The notes: generated from the sequence alone by a model not told the origin. Shown: positions 1 through 11,278, counted from the first letter of the stretch. The stretch: DNA of 64,000 nucleotides from Kofleriaceae bacterium (GCA_020633495.1 JACKDR010000003.1:372001-436000); one strand, 5' to 3'. Program-made: numbers and translations.

Positions 1-112
1 GTGCCCCGTCGATCTGTCGATCACGTGCCCGACCTGCGACACCGCGATGCAGCCCGAGCACGCGCACTACCGGTGCCTGCGCTGCGGCTACCGCGACAGC
101 TGCTGCTTCTGA
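1..112 (+). CDS. C-terminal end of a zinc-ribbon protein (5' truncated)
   Basis: The window opens inside a gene read in the frame starting at base 2. Thirty-six residues remain before TGA at 110-112. They hold two Cys-x2-Cys knuckles (CPTC and CLRC) spaced as in a zinc ribbon, and end in a Cys-Cys-Phe tail. The protein's main function lies outside the window and cannot be judged. Only 16 bases separate the stop from the flavin reductase gene, so the two are probably co-transcribed. Confidence 0.55.
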   Translation, partial: CPVDLSITCPTCDTAMQPEHAHYRCLRCGYRDSCCF

Positions 113-128
113 GCCGGGGCCGGACCGC

Positions 129-740
129 ATGTACTACGACCCCCGCGCCGGCGACCACGGCCTCGCGTTCGATCCGCTCAAGGCGCTGGTCGTGCCGCGG
201 CCGATCGGCTGGATCTCGACGGTGAGCGCCGCCGGCAACGTCAACCTGGCGCCGTTCTCGTTCTTCAACCTGCTGTCCGAGGACCCGGCGATGGTGTGCG
301 TCGCGCCCGGGGGCCGCAAGCCCGACCGGCCGATGAAGGACACCCGCGCCAACATCGAGGCCACCGGCGAGTTCGTCGTCAACCTCGCGACCTGGGACCT
401 GCGCGACGCCATGAACGCGACCTCGGCGGCGCTGCCGGCCGAGACCGACGAGCTCGCCGCCGCCGGCCTGACCGCGGTGGCGGCCCGGCAGGTCCGGCCG
501 CCGTGGGTCGGCGAGTCGCCGGTCCAGCTCGAGTGCCGGCACTGGCGCACCGTCGAGCTGCCGTCGCGCGACCCGGACCAGCCCAAGGCGGCGCTGTTCG
601 GCGAGGTCATCGGCGTCCACGTCGACGACCGGCTGATCGTCGGCGGGCGGGTCGACATCACCCGGGCCCGGCCGATCGCGCGGCTCGGCTACGCGCTCTA
701 CGCGGTGATCGACCACACGTTCCACATGCGCCGGCCGTAG
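129..740 (+). CDS. Flavin reductase-like FMN-binding protein
   Basis: A 203-residue protein of the flavin reductase-like split-barrel family, which binds FMN and either reduces flavins with NAD(P)H or acts as a small flavoprotein oxidoreductase in the cytoplasm. The family signature is visible at about residues 20-60: VPRPIGWISTVSAAG followed by NLAPFSFFNLLS. A central FVVNLAT strand and the closing RLGYALYAV segment also fit. The length is normal for the DIM6/NTAB-like branch. It starts at ATG 129 without a clear Shine-Dalgarno site, 16 bases after the preceding zinc-ribbon gene, so coupling is likely. The physiological substrate cannot be read from the sequence. Confidence 0.85.
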   Translation: MYYDPRAGDHGLAFDPLKALVVPRPIGWISTVSAAGNVNLAPFSFFNLLSEDPAMVCVAPGGRKPDRPMKDTRANIEATGEFVVNLATWDLRDAMNATSAALPAETDELAAAGLTAVAARQVRPPWVGESPVQLECRHWRTVELPSRDPDQPKAALFGEVIGVHVDDRLIVGGRVDITRARPIARLGYALYAVIDHTFHMRRP

Positions 741-828
741 CGGTGGGCCGGGCCCGCCCGCGCCGATCGGGCCGGCGCCGGTCGGGCGCGTGAGATCGGC
801 GTGAGAGGTCGGCGACGGCGCCGCCTGG

Positions 829-834
829 GATAGT
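829..834 (+). promoter_or_regulatory. -10-like hexamer GATAGT for the RCC1 lipoprotein
   Basis: GATAGT lies exactly six bases before ATG 841 with no Shine-Dalgarno site between them. This is the spacing expected for a leaderless transcript. It belongs to a series of similar hexamers found before other starts in the window. Confidence 0.45.
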
Positions 835-840
835 GGCGTC

Positions 841-2259
841 ATGCGAGCCTTCGTCGGTGTGCTCCTGGTGACCATGGTGCTGATGTCGGCGTGCGGCGCC
901 GGCGACGACGGCGCGAGCCCGGCGGACGCCGCGGCCATCGACGCCGCGGCCGTCGACGCGGTGCCGCTCGACGGCGCGCCCGCCGACGCCGAGCCCCTGC
1001 CCGAGGTCACCGCGCCGATGCTGGCGCTGGGGTTCTCGTTCTCATGCCTCCTGCACCCCACCGGGAGGGTCAAGTGCTGGGGCGACAACAGCTCCGGCCA
1101 GCTCGGCCTGGGCGACACCGCGGCGCGCGGCGACGCGCCCGGCGAGCTGGGCGGCGCGCTGCCGTGGATCGATCTCGGCACCGGCCGCCACGCGATCGCG
1201 ATCGCCGGGGGCCTCAACCACGTCTGCGCGATCCTCGACGACCACCGCCTCAAGTGCTGGGGCTCCAACGGCCACGGCGAGCTGGGGCTGGGGGACACCG
1301 CGGCGCGCGGCGACCAGCCGGGCGAGATGGGCGACGCCCTGCCGGCGGTCGACCTCGGCGCCGGTCGCACCGCGCTCGCGGTGGCGGCCGGTGAGTTCTC
1401 GACCTGCGCGCTGCTCGACGACCACAGCGTCAAGTGCTGGGGCGCCAACGACCAGGGCCAGCTCGGCCAGGGCGATACCGTCCAGCGCGGCGACGACCCC
1501 GGCGAGCTCGGTGACGCGCTGGCGCCGGTCGACGTCGGGTCGCTGCACGTCGCCGACCTCGGCGTCGGGTACTACTTCGCGTGCGTCACCTCCGACGAGG
1601 GCGACGTTCGCTGCTGGGGCAGCAACAGCGAGGGCCAGCTCGGCCAGGGCACCACGCAGCGACGCGGCGACGATCCCGGCGAGATGGGCGCCGCGCTGGT
1701 GGCCACGACCTTCGGGGCTGGCCGGTTCGTGGCCCGGCTCGGGGTCGGCAGGTTCCACTCGTGCGCGATCCTCGACGGCGACGGCGCGCTCAAGTGTTTC
1801 GGCGCCGGCACCTCGGGCCAGCTCGGCCAGGGCGACCTGCAGAGCCGCGGCGACCAGCCGGGCGAGATGGGCGACGCGCTGCCGGTGGTCGACCTCGGCG
1901 TCGGCCGGACCGCGCGTGGCCTGGCGTTCACGCAGAGCGACGTGTGCGCGCTGCTCGACGACGACGAGGTCAAGTGCTGGGGCAACGACTTCTACGGCCA
2001 GGCCGGGCAGGGCCACCGCTCGCGCATCGGCGACGGTCCCGGCGAGATGGGCGACGCGCTGCAGCCGGTGCCGCTGCCGGTCGGGCGCGCGGTGCGCCAG
2101 GTCGCGGGCGGCGGCGAGCACATGTGCGCGCTGTTCGAGGACGGCGGCGTCCGCTGCTGGGGCTTCAACGACCGCGGCCAGCTCGGCCAGGGCGACACCG
2201 AGACCCGCGGCGACGACCCCGGTGAGGTCGCGGCGACCGCCGACGTGGCGCTGTACTGA
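841..2259 (+). CDS. RCC1/BNR-repeat lipoprotein
   Basis: A 472-residue secreted lipoprotein. A short signal peptide ends in a lipobox (LMSAC, lipidated Cys near residue 18), followed by an Asp/Ala-rich linker to about residue 55. The rest is seven repeats of about 52 residues, each with a CWGxNxxGQLGxGD-type core (the fifth reads CFG), a PGEMGDALP stretch and a CALLDD strand. This is the pattern of RCC1/BNR beta-propeller blades, so a seven-bladed propeller is likely. Regularly placed cysteines in each blade may form disulfides outside the cytoplasm. Such proteins in myxobacteria are presumed to be surface binding proteins; no ligand can be inferred. A perfect 20-bp palindrome follows the stop. 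Confidence 0.85.
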   Translation: MRAFVGVLLVTMVLMSACGAGDDGASPADAAAIDAAAVDAVPLDGAPADAEPLPEVTAPMLALGFSFSCLLHPTGRVKCWGDNSSGQLGLGDTAARGDAPGELGGALPWIDLGTGRHAIAIAGGLNHVCAILDDHRLKCWGSNGHGELGLGDTAARGDQPGEMGDALPAVDLGAGRTALAVAAGEFSTCALLDDHSVKCWGANDQGQLGQGDTVQRGDDPGELGDALAPVDVGSLHVADLGVGYYFACVTSDEGDVRCWGSNSEGQLGQGTTQRRGDDPGEMGAALVATTFGAGRFVARLGVGRFHSCAILDGDGALKCFGAGTSGQLGQGDLQSRGDQPGEMGDALPVVDLGVGRTARGLAFTQSDVCALLDDDEVKCWGNDFYGQAGQGHRSRIGDGPGEMGDALQPVPLPVGRAVRQVAGGGEHMCALFEDGGVRCWGFNDRGQLGQGDTETRGDDPGEVAATADVALY

Positions 2260-2260
2260 G

Positions 2261-2280
2261 CCGCGGCGGCGCCGCCGCGG
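2261..2280. terminator. Perfect 20-bp GC palindrome after the RCC1 gene
   Basis: Ten bases (CCGCGGCGGC) are followed directly by their exact reverse complement, starting one base after the RCC1 stop codon. It could form a very strong hairpin with little loop. There is no U tract, so it is a terminator-like or mRNA-end structure rather than a classical intrinsic terminator. It also sits just upstream of the next gene's -10 hexamer. Confidence 0.4.
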
Positions 2281-2291
2281 CGGCGCCGGAC

Positions 2292-2297
2292 TATAGT
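2292..2297 (+). promoter_or_regulatory. -10 hexamer TATAGT for the LRV-repeat gene
   Basis: TATAGT is the best -10 match in the window. It lies six bases before ATG 2304 in otherwise GC-rich DNA, and no Shine-Dalgarno sequence is present. A transcript starting about seven bases downstream would begin at the start codon. Confidence 0.55.
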
Positions 2298-2303
2298 CCG
2301 CGC

Positions 2304-3515
2304 ATGGCAGCTCTCGTCGGCGTGGTCGTCTGTGCCCGCGTCACGTGCGACGGGTGTGCGACGTCGTTCGCGGTGCGGCGGCTCGCCGACGCGCTGCCGT
2401 GCCCGCGGTGCGGCGAGGCCGTGGCGCTCGGGCTCGACGTCCTCGGCGCCGAGCTCGGTGGCGAGGACGTGCTGCGGCCGCCGTTCGAGGACCCGACCTG
2501 CCCGGCGTGCGACGACCGCTTCGCGGTCGACGAGCTCCACGTCGGGCTCGGCGCCGACACCGTGGCGTGCCCGCGCTGCGGCGCGGCCCTGGCGGTGCGC
2601 GCGGCGCCGCCGCCGCTGGCGGCGAGCGGCTTCGCCTACCTGGTGGGCGAGGATCTCGCCGGCGCGGGCGACGGCGCCGCGGCCGGCGACGACGACCGCG
2701 CGTGGATCGCGCTGCTCGAGCCCGACGCCCTCGACGTCGCGTTGGCCGCGGCGGCCGCGCCCGACACGCCACCGGCGACGCTGACCACGCTGGCCGGCCA
2801 CGTCGCGCCGATCGTGCGCGCCCGGGTCGCCGCCCACCCGGCGACCCCGGCGGCCGCGCTGGAGGCGCTGGCCGCCGATCCCGATCCCGACGTCCGCGAC
2901 GCCGTCGCCGCCAGCCCGACGACGTCACCCGAGATCCTGGCCGCGCTGGCGCGCGCCGACGCCGGCTCGTGGGCGGCGACCGCGAGCCCGCGTCTGCCGG
3001 CCCACGTGATCGAGGAGCTGGCGGCGTCGCCGCATGGCTGGATCCGCAGCGCGGTCGCCGCCAACCCGGCGGCGACCCCGGCGACGCTGACCCGGCTCGC
3101 CGCCGATCCCGAGATCGACGTCCGGGTCGCGGTCGCGGGCAACCCCGCCGCGCCGGCGGCGGCGCTGGTGGCGCTCGCCGCCGATCCGTCGACCCGCGTC
3201 CGCGTCGAGCTGGTGCGCAGCCCCGCCGCGCCGGCGGCGGCGCTGGAGGCGGTCGCGCGGACCTCCGACGTCGAGGTCGATCACGATCGCGGCACCACGC
3301 TGCACCTGCTGCTCGCCGGCCGCGCCGACGCGCCGGCGGCCGCGCTGGCGGTCCTCGCCAGCAGCCGGCGGGTCGCGGTGCGGGTCGCCGTGGCCCGGCA
3401 CCGCGGCACCGCGCCGGCGGTGCTCAAGCGGCTGGCCCGGGATCGCAGCGACGACGTCGAGCTCAGCGCCAAGCTCAACCCGGCGTGTCCGTCGTGGTGG
3501 CGCCGCCTGTGGTGA
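2304..3515 (+). CDS. Zinc-ribbon plus leucine-rich-repeat-variant (LRV) protein
   Basis: A 403-residue cytoplasmic protein. Residues about 10-105 hold two zinc ribbons (CDGC...CPRC and CPAC...CPRC). From about residue 160 to 395 there are consecutive repeats of about 24 residues with the pattern VRxxVAxNPAxPAAxLxxLAADP, which matches LRV-type alpha/3-10 solenoid repeats. LRV and HEAT-like solenoids usually bind proteins, and the ribbons could bind nucleic acid or protein. The repeats are very Ala-rich. ATG 2304 is placed six bases after a TATAGT hexamer, so the mRNA is probably leaderless. No specific partner can be named. Confidence 0.75.
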   Translation: MAALVGVVVCARVTCDGCATSFAVRRLADALPCPRCGEAVALGLDVLGAELGGEDVLRPPFEDPTCPACDDRFAVDELHVGLGADTVACPRCGAALAVRAAPPPLAASGFAYLVGEDLAGAGDGAAAGDDDRAWIALLEPDALDVALAAAAAPDTPPATLTTLAGHVAPIVRARVAAHPATPAAALEALAADPDPDVRDAVAASPTTSPEILAALARADAGSWAATASPRLPAHVIEELAASPHGWIRSAVAANPAATPATLTRLAADPEIDVRVAVAGNPAAPAAALVALAADPSTRVRVELVRSPAAPAAALEAVARTSDVEVDHDRGTTLHLLLAGRADAPAAALAVLASSRRVAVRVAVARHRGTAPAVLKRLARDRSDDVELSAKLNPACPSWWRRLW

Positions 3516-3741
3516 CCGGTCGGACGGGAGCGACGTGAGCGAGGTCGCACGCCGCGCCGCCAGGTGAGGCGTCGACTCGACAGCGCGATCACAAGATCTG
3601 GCAAAGGACGTTCGCGGTTGGGGCCGCCGGCGCCGCCGTGCAACCCTGTCGCGGTCGCCGCTGTCGACGCGTGCACGGTGGCCCGGCCGAGGAGCCTGCC
3701 CCGTCCCGTCCCGCCTGCCTCCCTTCGCGAAGGACCTCCCC

Positions 3742-6276
3742 ATGACCGGTGTCGCATCGCGCCTGCCACGCGCCTCCCTGCTGCTGCCCCTCGGCCTGGT
3801 CGCCGGCCTCGTCCCCGCCTGCGCCGACGATCACGACACGATCGCGGACCGCGTCCGCGCCACGCCGGAGCTGTCGCAGCTGCGCCTCGCCCTCGACGCC
3901 TCCGGCGTCATGGGCGAGCTCGACGGCGACGGCTCGCTGACCCTGCTGGCCCCCACCGACGACGCCTTCGCGGTCTTCCTCGACAGCCAGCAGCTGTCGG
4001 CCGCCGAGCTGCTGGCGACGCCGGGCCTCGCCGACCTGCTGCGCTACCACGTCACCGACCCCGCGCGCTCGGTCGACGAGCTCGGCGCCGTCACCACGCT
4101 GACCACCCTCGAGGGCCGGGCGATCGAGCTCACCACGGATCTCGACGGCCTGCTGCTCAACGGCGACGTCCGCTTGATCTCGACCCCGATCGAGGCCGAC
4201 AACGGCGTCATCCACGAGCTCGACGCGGTCCTGGCGCGCCCGACCACGACGACCTACGCCAGCGCGCCGCACGTCCCGCTCGACGTCGGCCGCACCGACG
4301 ACGCGATCGTCATCGACGACGCCGGCTACGTCCGTGACCTCGAGGTCACGGTCGACATCACCCACCCCGAGGTCTGGCGGCTCGACGTCCGCCTGCACAA
4401 CGACGTCACCGGCGACGACATCGTCCTGGCCAGCTCGCCGCAGACCTACAACGACGACATCGCCACCACGTTCTCCGATCGCGCCGACCACGACGTCGTC
4501 GACGACGTGGTCTGGGGCTACGACGCCGAGCCGGCGTTCCCCGAGGCCAGCTACCGCCCGGTCGAGCCGCTGCGGTTCGCGTACGGCACGCCGCTCGCCG
4601 GCACCTGGCGCCTCGTCGTCGACAACCGCGACTTCGAGCCGTCCGGCTGGCTCAACACCTGGAGCCTGCGCGTGACCTCGACCGCCGAGCGTCCGGACCC
4701 GAGCCTGGCGGTGGCGCGCCCGCGCGCGGTCAGCGGCGTCATGGCGCAGGGCTTTCACGAGACCCTGCCGGTGCGGATCAAGCGGCTGTCCGGGCTCGCC
4801 GGTGCCGTCGACGTCACCGTCGGCGGTGGCGCCGGCGTCACCGCCACGCCGGTGACGCTCGCGGCCGACGACGACGTCGCGTACGTCCCGTACGGCGCCG
4901 ACCTCGACGCCGCGCCGGGCACCCGCACCCTCCGCGTCGACGTCACCGCCGGCCGGCCGCACCGCAGCCTCGCGCTGCCCGGCGCGGTCGTGGTCCCCGA
5001 CGCCAGCGGCGTCGAGTTGCTCGCGCAGGTGCCGCTCGCCGACCTCGGCGCCGCCGGCGGCGAGGGCAACGATCTGTGGGGCTGGACCGACCCCGAGACC
5101 GGCCACGAGTACGCGCTGGTGGGCACCTCGGTCGGCACCGCGTTCGTCGACGTCACGACGCCGACCGCGCCGCGCTACCTCGGCCTGCTGCCGACTCACA
5201 CCGACGCCAGCCTGTGGCGCGACATCAAGGTCTACCGCGATCACGCGTTCGTGGTCAGCGAGGCGGCCGGCCACGGCCTGCAGGTCTTCGACCTCACCCG
5301 GCTGCGCGGCGTGACCTCGCCGCAGACGTTCACCGAGACCGCGCACTACGGCGGCTTCGGCAACGCCCACAACCTCGTCATCGACGAGGAGACCGGGTAC
5401 GCCTACGCGGTCGGCGCCACCGATCCCGGCGCCGATCCGGTGTGCGCCGGCGGCCTGTTCATGATCGACCTCCACGAGCCGACCCAGCCCACCTACGTCG
5501 GCTGCTTCGCCGGCGGCGTGCCCGAGGGCGCGACGCCGGGCCCCGCGTACCCGGTGGCGGCCTACACCCACGACGCCCAGTGCGTGGTCTACCGCGGCCC
5601 CGACGTCCCCCACCAGGACCACGAGATCTGCCTGACCTCGGATGGCCAGATCGACGGCAGCGGCAACTTCTTCGGCATCGCGGACGTCACCGACAAGGCG
5701 GCGCCCGTGCAGCTGGCGCGGATCACCTACGCCGGCGCCGGCTACACCCACCAGGGCTGGCTGACCGAGGACCAGCAGTACTTCCTGCTCAACGACGAGT
5801 ACGACGAGTTCGGCGGCAGCAACACGCGCACCTACGTCATCGACGTCCGCGACCTCGACGCGCCGGTCGTGATCGGCGTGTTCGAGAACCCGCGCGACGC
5901 GATCGGCCACAACACCTACGTCGTGGGCGGCTTCGCCTACCAGGCCAACTACACCAGCGGCCTGCGCATCGTCGACCTCGCCGACGACGATCCGGTGGCG
6001 ATGGCCGAGGTCGCGTACTTCGACACCCACCCCGAGGACGACGTCGTCGCCGCGGGCACCGCGCGGTGCAGCCGGCGGCGCGCCGTCGCCGGCGGCAGCG
6101 CGGGCCCGGCGCCGGTCGGGCCCGGCGGCACGTTGCCGCACCCGGGCAACGGCCAGGCGTGCGGCTGGGCCTCGTTCGACGGCGCGTGGAGCAACTACCC
6201 GTTCTTCGCCAGCGGCACGCTCCTGGTCAGCGACATGAACCGCGGCCTGTTCGTGGTCCGCCGGACCGCGCCGTAG
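3742..6276 (+). CDS. Fasciclin / P-domain / choice-of-anchor B lipoprotein
   Basis: An 844-residue exported lipoprotein with lipobox LVPAC (Cys near 29). Domains in order are: a fasciclin (FAS1) domain at about 30-170 with the typical TLLAPTDDAFAVF and DNGVIHELDAVL segments; a proprotein-convertase P-like beta domain at about 185-315 ending GTWRLVVDNR...WSLRV; a linker; then from about 420 a choice-of-anchor B domain of LVIVD-type blades (LWGWTDPETGHEYALVG, FVDVTTPTAPRYLG, GAWSNYPFF, MNRGLFVVRR). About 45 Gly/Pro/Ala-rich residues (around 770-815) interrupt the last blade and contain two cysteines. Such proteins are usually adhesive or surface-exposed. The weak site AAGGA precedes ATG 3742. 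Confidence 0.8.
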   Translation: MTGVASRLPRASLLLPLGLVAGLVPACADDHDTIADRVRATPELSQLRLALDASGVMGELDGDGSLTLLAPTDDAFAVFLDSQQLSAAELLATPGLADLLRYHVTDPARSVDELGAVTTLTTLEGRAIELTTDLDGLLLNGDVRLISTPIEADNGVIHELDAVLARPTTTTYASAPHVPLDVGRTDDAIVIDDAGYVRDLEVTVDITHPEVWRLDVRLHNDVTGDDIVLASSPQTYNDDIATTFSDRADHDVVDDVVWGYDAEPAFPEASYRPVEPLRFAYGTPLAGTWRLVVDNRDFEPSGWLNTWSLRVTSTAERPDPSLAVARPRAVSGVMAQGFHETLPVRIKRLSGLAGAVDVTVGGGAGVTATPVTLAADDDVAYVPYGADLDAAPGTRTLRVDVTAGRPHRSLALPGAVVVPDASGVELLAQVPLADLGAAGGEGNDLWGWTDPETGHEYALVGTSVGTAFVDVTTPTAPRYLGLLPTHTDASLWRDIKVYRDHAFVVSEAAGHGLQVFDLTRLRGVTSPQTFTETAHYGGFGNAHNLVIDEETGYAYAVGATDPGADPVCAGGLFMIDLHEPTQPTYVGCFAGGVPEGATPGPAYPVAAYTHDAQCVVYRGPDVPHQDHEICLTSDGQIDGSGNFFGIADVTDKAAPVQLARITYAGAGYTHQGWLTEDQQYFLLNDEYDEFGGSNTRTYVIDVRDLDAPVVIGVFENPRDAIGHNTYVVGGFAYQANYTSGLRIVDLADDDPVAMAEVAYFDTHPEDDVVAAGTARCSRRRAVAGGSAGPAPVGPGGTLPHPGNGQACGWASFDGAWSNYPFFASGTLLVSDMNRGLFVVRRTAP

Positions 6277-6468
6277 CGCCGGCCGGGCGCGCGCGGGTGG
6301 GGGCGTGGTCCCCCGCCTCGGCGCCGGCGCCGTCGTCGGGGACGAGGTTCCGCCGTTGTGGAGCCCCGAGCCCCGTGCTACAGCTAGCGCGCAGACCATT
6401 TCTGGGTCGTCCTTTGCAGACAGCTGCGAGCGGCGCCGACCAGCGATGAAGCGGATCGGCCCCTCCTT

Positions 6469-6822
6469 TTGCGACGACAGACCCACGCGAGCGTCCCCAC
6501 CACCCTCGAGCTCGAGGCGCTCGCCGTCGCGGCGGGTGAGGCCTGGGCGCGGGCCTGTGCCCACGACCTGCGCACCCAGCAGCGCTCGGTCGCCGGGGGC
6601 TGGCCGGGCACCCTGACCGAGGCGCGCGCCTGCGTGCTGGCGGCGGTCGCCGCCCGCGGCGCGTCGGCGTCGGTCTCGATCGATCAACTACGAGCACTCT
6701 CGCGCACCGCGTACGGCGTGGCGCGGACAACCTGGCGCGCCGTCTGTGAACGTGACGACGAGCCGATGACAGACGACACAGACGACGGAGATGAGACGCA
6801 ATGGGCACTCGACTGTACGTAG
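6469..6822 (+). CDS. Hypothetical protein upstream of the RRM gene
   Basis: A 117-residue reading frame opening with TTG at 6469. Third codon positions are almost all G or C and the protein is predicted to be helical (LEALAVAAGEAWARACAHDL), with an acidic tail, so it is probably a real gene. I do not recognise the family. Its last 22 bases overlap the start of the RRM gene in another frame, so the two are likely translated together. The TTG start is uncertain because no Shine-Dalgarno site is evident and no better ATG or GTG lies upstream in frame. Confidence 0.5.
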   Translation: MRRQTHASVPTTLELEALAVAAGEAWARACAHDLRTQQRSVAGGWPGTLTEARACVLAAVAARGASASVSIDQLRALSRTAYGVARTTWRAVCERDDEPMTDDTDDGDETQWALDCT

Positions 6823-7124
6823 GCAACCTGTCCTTCGACACCACCCCTGACACGCTGCGCGAGGTCTTCTCGGCGCTCGGCACGGTCAGCGATCTGCACG
6901 TCGCGACCGATCGCGACACCGGCCGCGCCCGCGGCTTCGCGTTCGTGACGATGGGCTCGGAGGACGAGGCCCGGCGCGCGATCTCCGAGCTGAACGGCAA
7001 GAACGTCGACGGTCGGCCCCTGCGGGTCAACGAGGCCGAGGAGCGGCCGCAGCGCGGCGGCGGCGGCGGCGGTCGCGGCGGCGGTGGTCGCCCCGGCGGC
7101 GGCGGCGGTCGCGGCCGCTACTAG
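6801..7124 (+). CDS. Glycine-rich RRM RNA-binding protein
   Basis: A 107-residue protein with one RNA recognition motif (residues 1-80). RNP-2 is LYVGNL at 5-10 and RNP-1 is RGFAFVTM at about 44-51, both with the aromatic residues that stack on RNA. The tail (about 83-107) is Gly/Arg-rich, resembling cyanobacterial Rbp-type and plant glycine-rich proteins. It should act in the cytoplasm as a single-stranded RNA chaperone; bacterial relatives are often cold- or stress-regulated, but that is not shown here. ATG 6801 is preceded by GGAGATGAG within the upstream gene. A hairpin follows before the convergent hydrolase gene. Confidence 0.9.
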   Translation: MGTRLYVGNLSFDTTPDTLREVFSALGTVSDLHVATDRDTGRARGFAFVTMGSEDEARRAISELNGKNVDGRPLRVNEAEERPQRGGGGGGRGGGGRPGGGGGRGRY

Positions 7125-7185
7125 CGGTCCCGAAGACGCCCGACTCCATGCCGCCCGGGCGCCGCTGGCGCCTCGCGGTGATGGT

Positions 7186-7213
7186 CGACGCCGGTCCGCG
7201 AGGGCCGGCGTCG
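7186..7213. terminator. Hairpin between convergent genes
   Basis: A nine-base-pair stem (CGACGCCGG at 7186-7194 pairing with CCGGCGTCG at 7205-7213) encloses a ten-base loop, midway between the convergent RRM and hydrolase genes. The sequence TCGTTCGTCG follows instead of a U run. A bidirectional termination or mRNA-stabilising role is likely. Confidence 0.45.
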
Positions 7214-7247
7214 TTCGTCGTGGTGGCGGCGGCGCCGCCGCGCGAGG

Positions 7248-8476
7248 TCAGCCGGCCTGCTCGAGCACGACCTGCAGCAGCACGTCGGCGCCCGCGATCA
7301 GCTGCGCCGGCTCGGTGAACTCGCGGACGTTGTGGCTGATGCCGCCGGCGCTGGGCACGAAGATCATCCCGGTCGGGCAGTGCGGCGCGAACATCTGGGC
7401 GTCGTGGCCGGCGCCGCTGGGCATCCGGCGCACGGTGTGGCCCTGGGCCCGGGCCACCGCCTCGACCCGGTCGACCATCGCCGGCGCGAAGTCGACCGGC
7501 GCGAACCGGGCCAGGGTCCGCCGCTCGACCGCGACGCCCTCGGCGGCGGCGATCTCGTCGACGAACGCGGCGGTGTCGCGCTCGGCGCGCTGCAGGATCG
7601 CGTCGTCGGTGTTGCGCAGGTCGACGGTCATGACCACCCGGTTGGGGATGACGTTGACCAGGTTGGGCGCGACGGTGACGTGGCCGACGGTCGCGACCTG
7701 GGCGCCGCCGTAGTCGCGGGCCAGGCGGCGCACGAAGCACGCGATCTCGGCGGCGACGTAGCCGGCGTCGGTGCGCATCGACATCGGCGTGGTGCCGGCG
7801 TGGTTGGACACGCCGCGCAGGGTCAGCTCGGTCCACGAGATGCCCTGGACCCCGGTGACCGCGCCGATCGCGACGCCCTCGCGCTCGAGCACCGGGCCCT
7901 GCTCGACGTGGAGCTCGAGGTAGGCGGCGGCGCGGACCTCGCCGCACGGGGTGTCGCCGGCGTAGCCGATGCGCGCCAGCTCGTCGCCGACGGTGGCGCC
8001 GTCGATGCCGACCGTGGCCAGCGCGACGTCGAGCGGCAGCGCGCCCTGGTGGACCGCGCTGCCCATCATGTCGGGCGCGAAGCGCGCGCCCTCCTCGTTG
8101 GTGAAGAACCCGACCGCGACCGGGTGGCGGGTCGTGACCCCGGCCTCGATGAGCCGCTCGATGACCTCGAGACCGGCGAGGACGCCGAGGTTGCCGTCGT
8201 AGCGGCCGCCGGTGCGCACGGTGTCGATGTGCGAGCCCATCATGACCGGCGGCAGCGCGGCGGCGCCGGCGCGGGTGCCGACGACGTTGCCGATGCGGTC
8301 GACCGTGACGGTCAGGCCGAGCTCGCGCATCCAGCCGGTGACCAGGTCGCGGCCGGCGCGGTCGGCGTCGGTGAGGGCGAGGCGGCACACGCCGCCGCCG
8401 TCGATGGCGCCGACCTCGGCGAGCGCGGCGAGCCGGCGCAGCAGGCGGTCGCCGTCGATCCGCAGCCCGGCGTCGC

Positions 8477-8480
<4 letters not shown>
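7248..8480 (-). CDS. Zn-dependent N-carbamoyl amidohydrolase (AllC/HyuC family)
   Basis: A 410-residue M20-type metallohydrolase of the allantoate amidohydrolase / N-carbamoyl-L-amino-acid hydrolase / beta-ureidopropionase family, which removes a carbamoyl group as CO2 and ammonia. Visible motifs are MGSHIDT (metal His), GGRYDGNLGV (bridging Asp), FTNEEGARF (Glu pair), LELHVEQGPVLE and GAGHDAQMF, plus the late GGISHN. Start GTG 8480 shares the four bases GTGA with the stop of the YgfK-like gene, so translation is coupled. The pairing with a ring-reducing enzyme suggests it opens or trims ureido intermediates. The exact substrate (allantoate, ureidopropionate or another) cannot be decided. Confidence 0.85.
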
Positions 8481-10582
<2,102 letters not shown>

Positions 10583-10592
10583 GGCGGCGGCG

Positions 10593-10598
10593 ATTCTA
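10593..10598 (-). promoter_or_regulatory. -10 hexamer TAGAAT for the YgfK-like operon
   Basis: On the minus strand TAGAAT is followed by ten bases of CGCCGCCGCC and then ATG 10582. This gives a short or absent leader and no Shine-Dalgarno sequence. It is divergent from the TATGAC element of the DTW gene. Confidence 0.5.
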
Positions 10599-10644
10599 CC
10601 CGCGTCGCGACGGCGCCCGCACGCCCGGCCGCGCGCGAACGTAG

Positions 10645-10650
10645 TATGAC
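10645..10650 (+). promoter_or_regulatory. -10 hexamer TATGAC for the DTW-domain gene
   Basis: TATGAC stands six bases before GTG 10657. The same hexamer at the same distance precedes the lipoprotein gene at 42423. A leaderless transcript is predicted. Confidence 0.45.
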
Positions 10651-11278
10651 GCCGGCGTGAGTCGTCGCGACAACGCCGCCCTGCGCTGCGCCGGCTGCCG
10701 GATGCTCGGCGGCCTGTGCGTGTGCGCCGAGCTGCCGCGCCTCGACACCCGCACCCGCCTGGTCCTGGTCATCCACCGCTACGAGGATCGCAAGCCGACC
10801 AACACCGGCCGGCTCGCCGCGGCGTGCCTGGTCCACCACGAGATCATCGTGCGCGGCGCCGAGGGCCGGCCCGACGCGCCGTTCGTGGCGCCGGCCGGGA
10901 CCCGCCCCGTGCTGCTGTTCCCCGACGACGACGCGGTGCCGCTCGACCGGCTGCCGCCGGGGCCCGAGCCGGTGACGCTGATCGTCCCCGACGGGACCTG
11001 GCGGCAGGCGCAGCGGGTGCGGACCCGGGTGCCGGGCCTGCGCGACGTGCCGTGCGTGACGCTGCCGCCGGGGCCGCCGTCGCGCTACCGCCTGCGCACC
11101 GAGCCGCGCCCCGGCGGGCTCGCCACGATGGAGGCGATCGCGCGCGCCTACGGGATCCTCGAGGGCGCGGCGGCGCAGGCCGCGCTCGAGCGGGTCTTCA
11201 CGATCATGGTCGAGCGCACGCTGTGGACCCGGGGCCAGCTCGACGCCAGCGCCGTCACCGGCGGCATCCCCGACGGCG

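Noticed and set aside
3516..3741. Possible gene in the 226-bp gap before the fasciclin lipoprotein
   Set aside because: Open frames exist on both strands but are continuous with shadows and lack start signals. It probably holds only the promoter and leader.
3589..6687. Minus-strand open frame of 1032 codons
   Set aside because: It is the shadow of the fasciclin/choice-of-anchor B gene. Its product is Arg/Asp/Val-rich with no motif, a common result of GC-rich codon bias.
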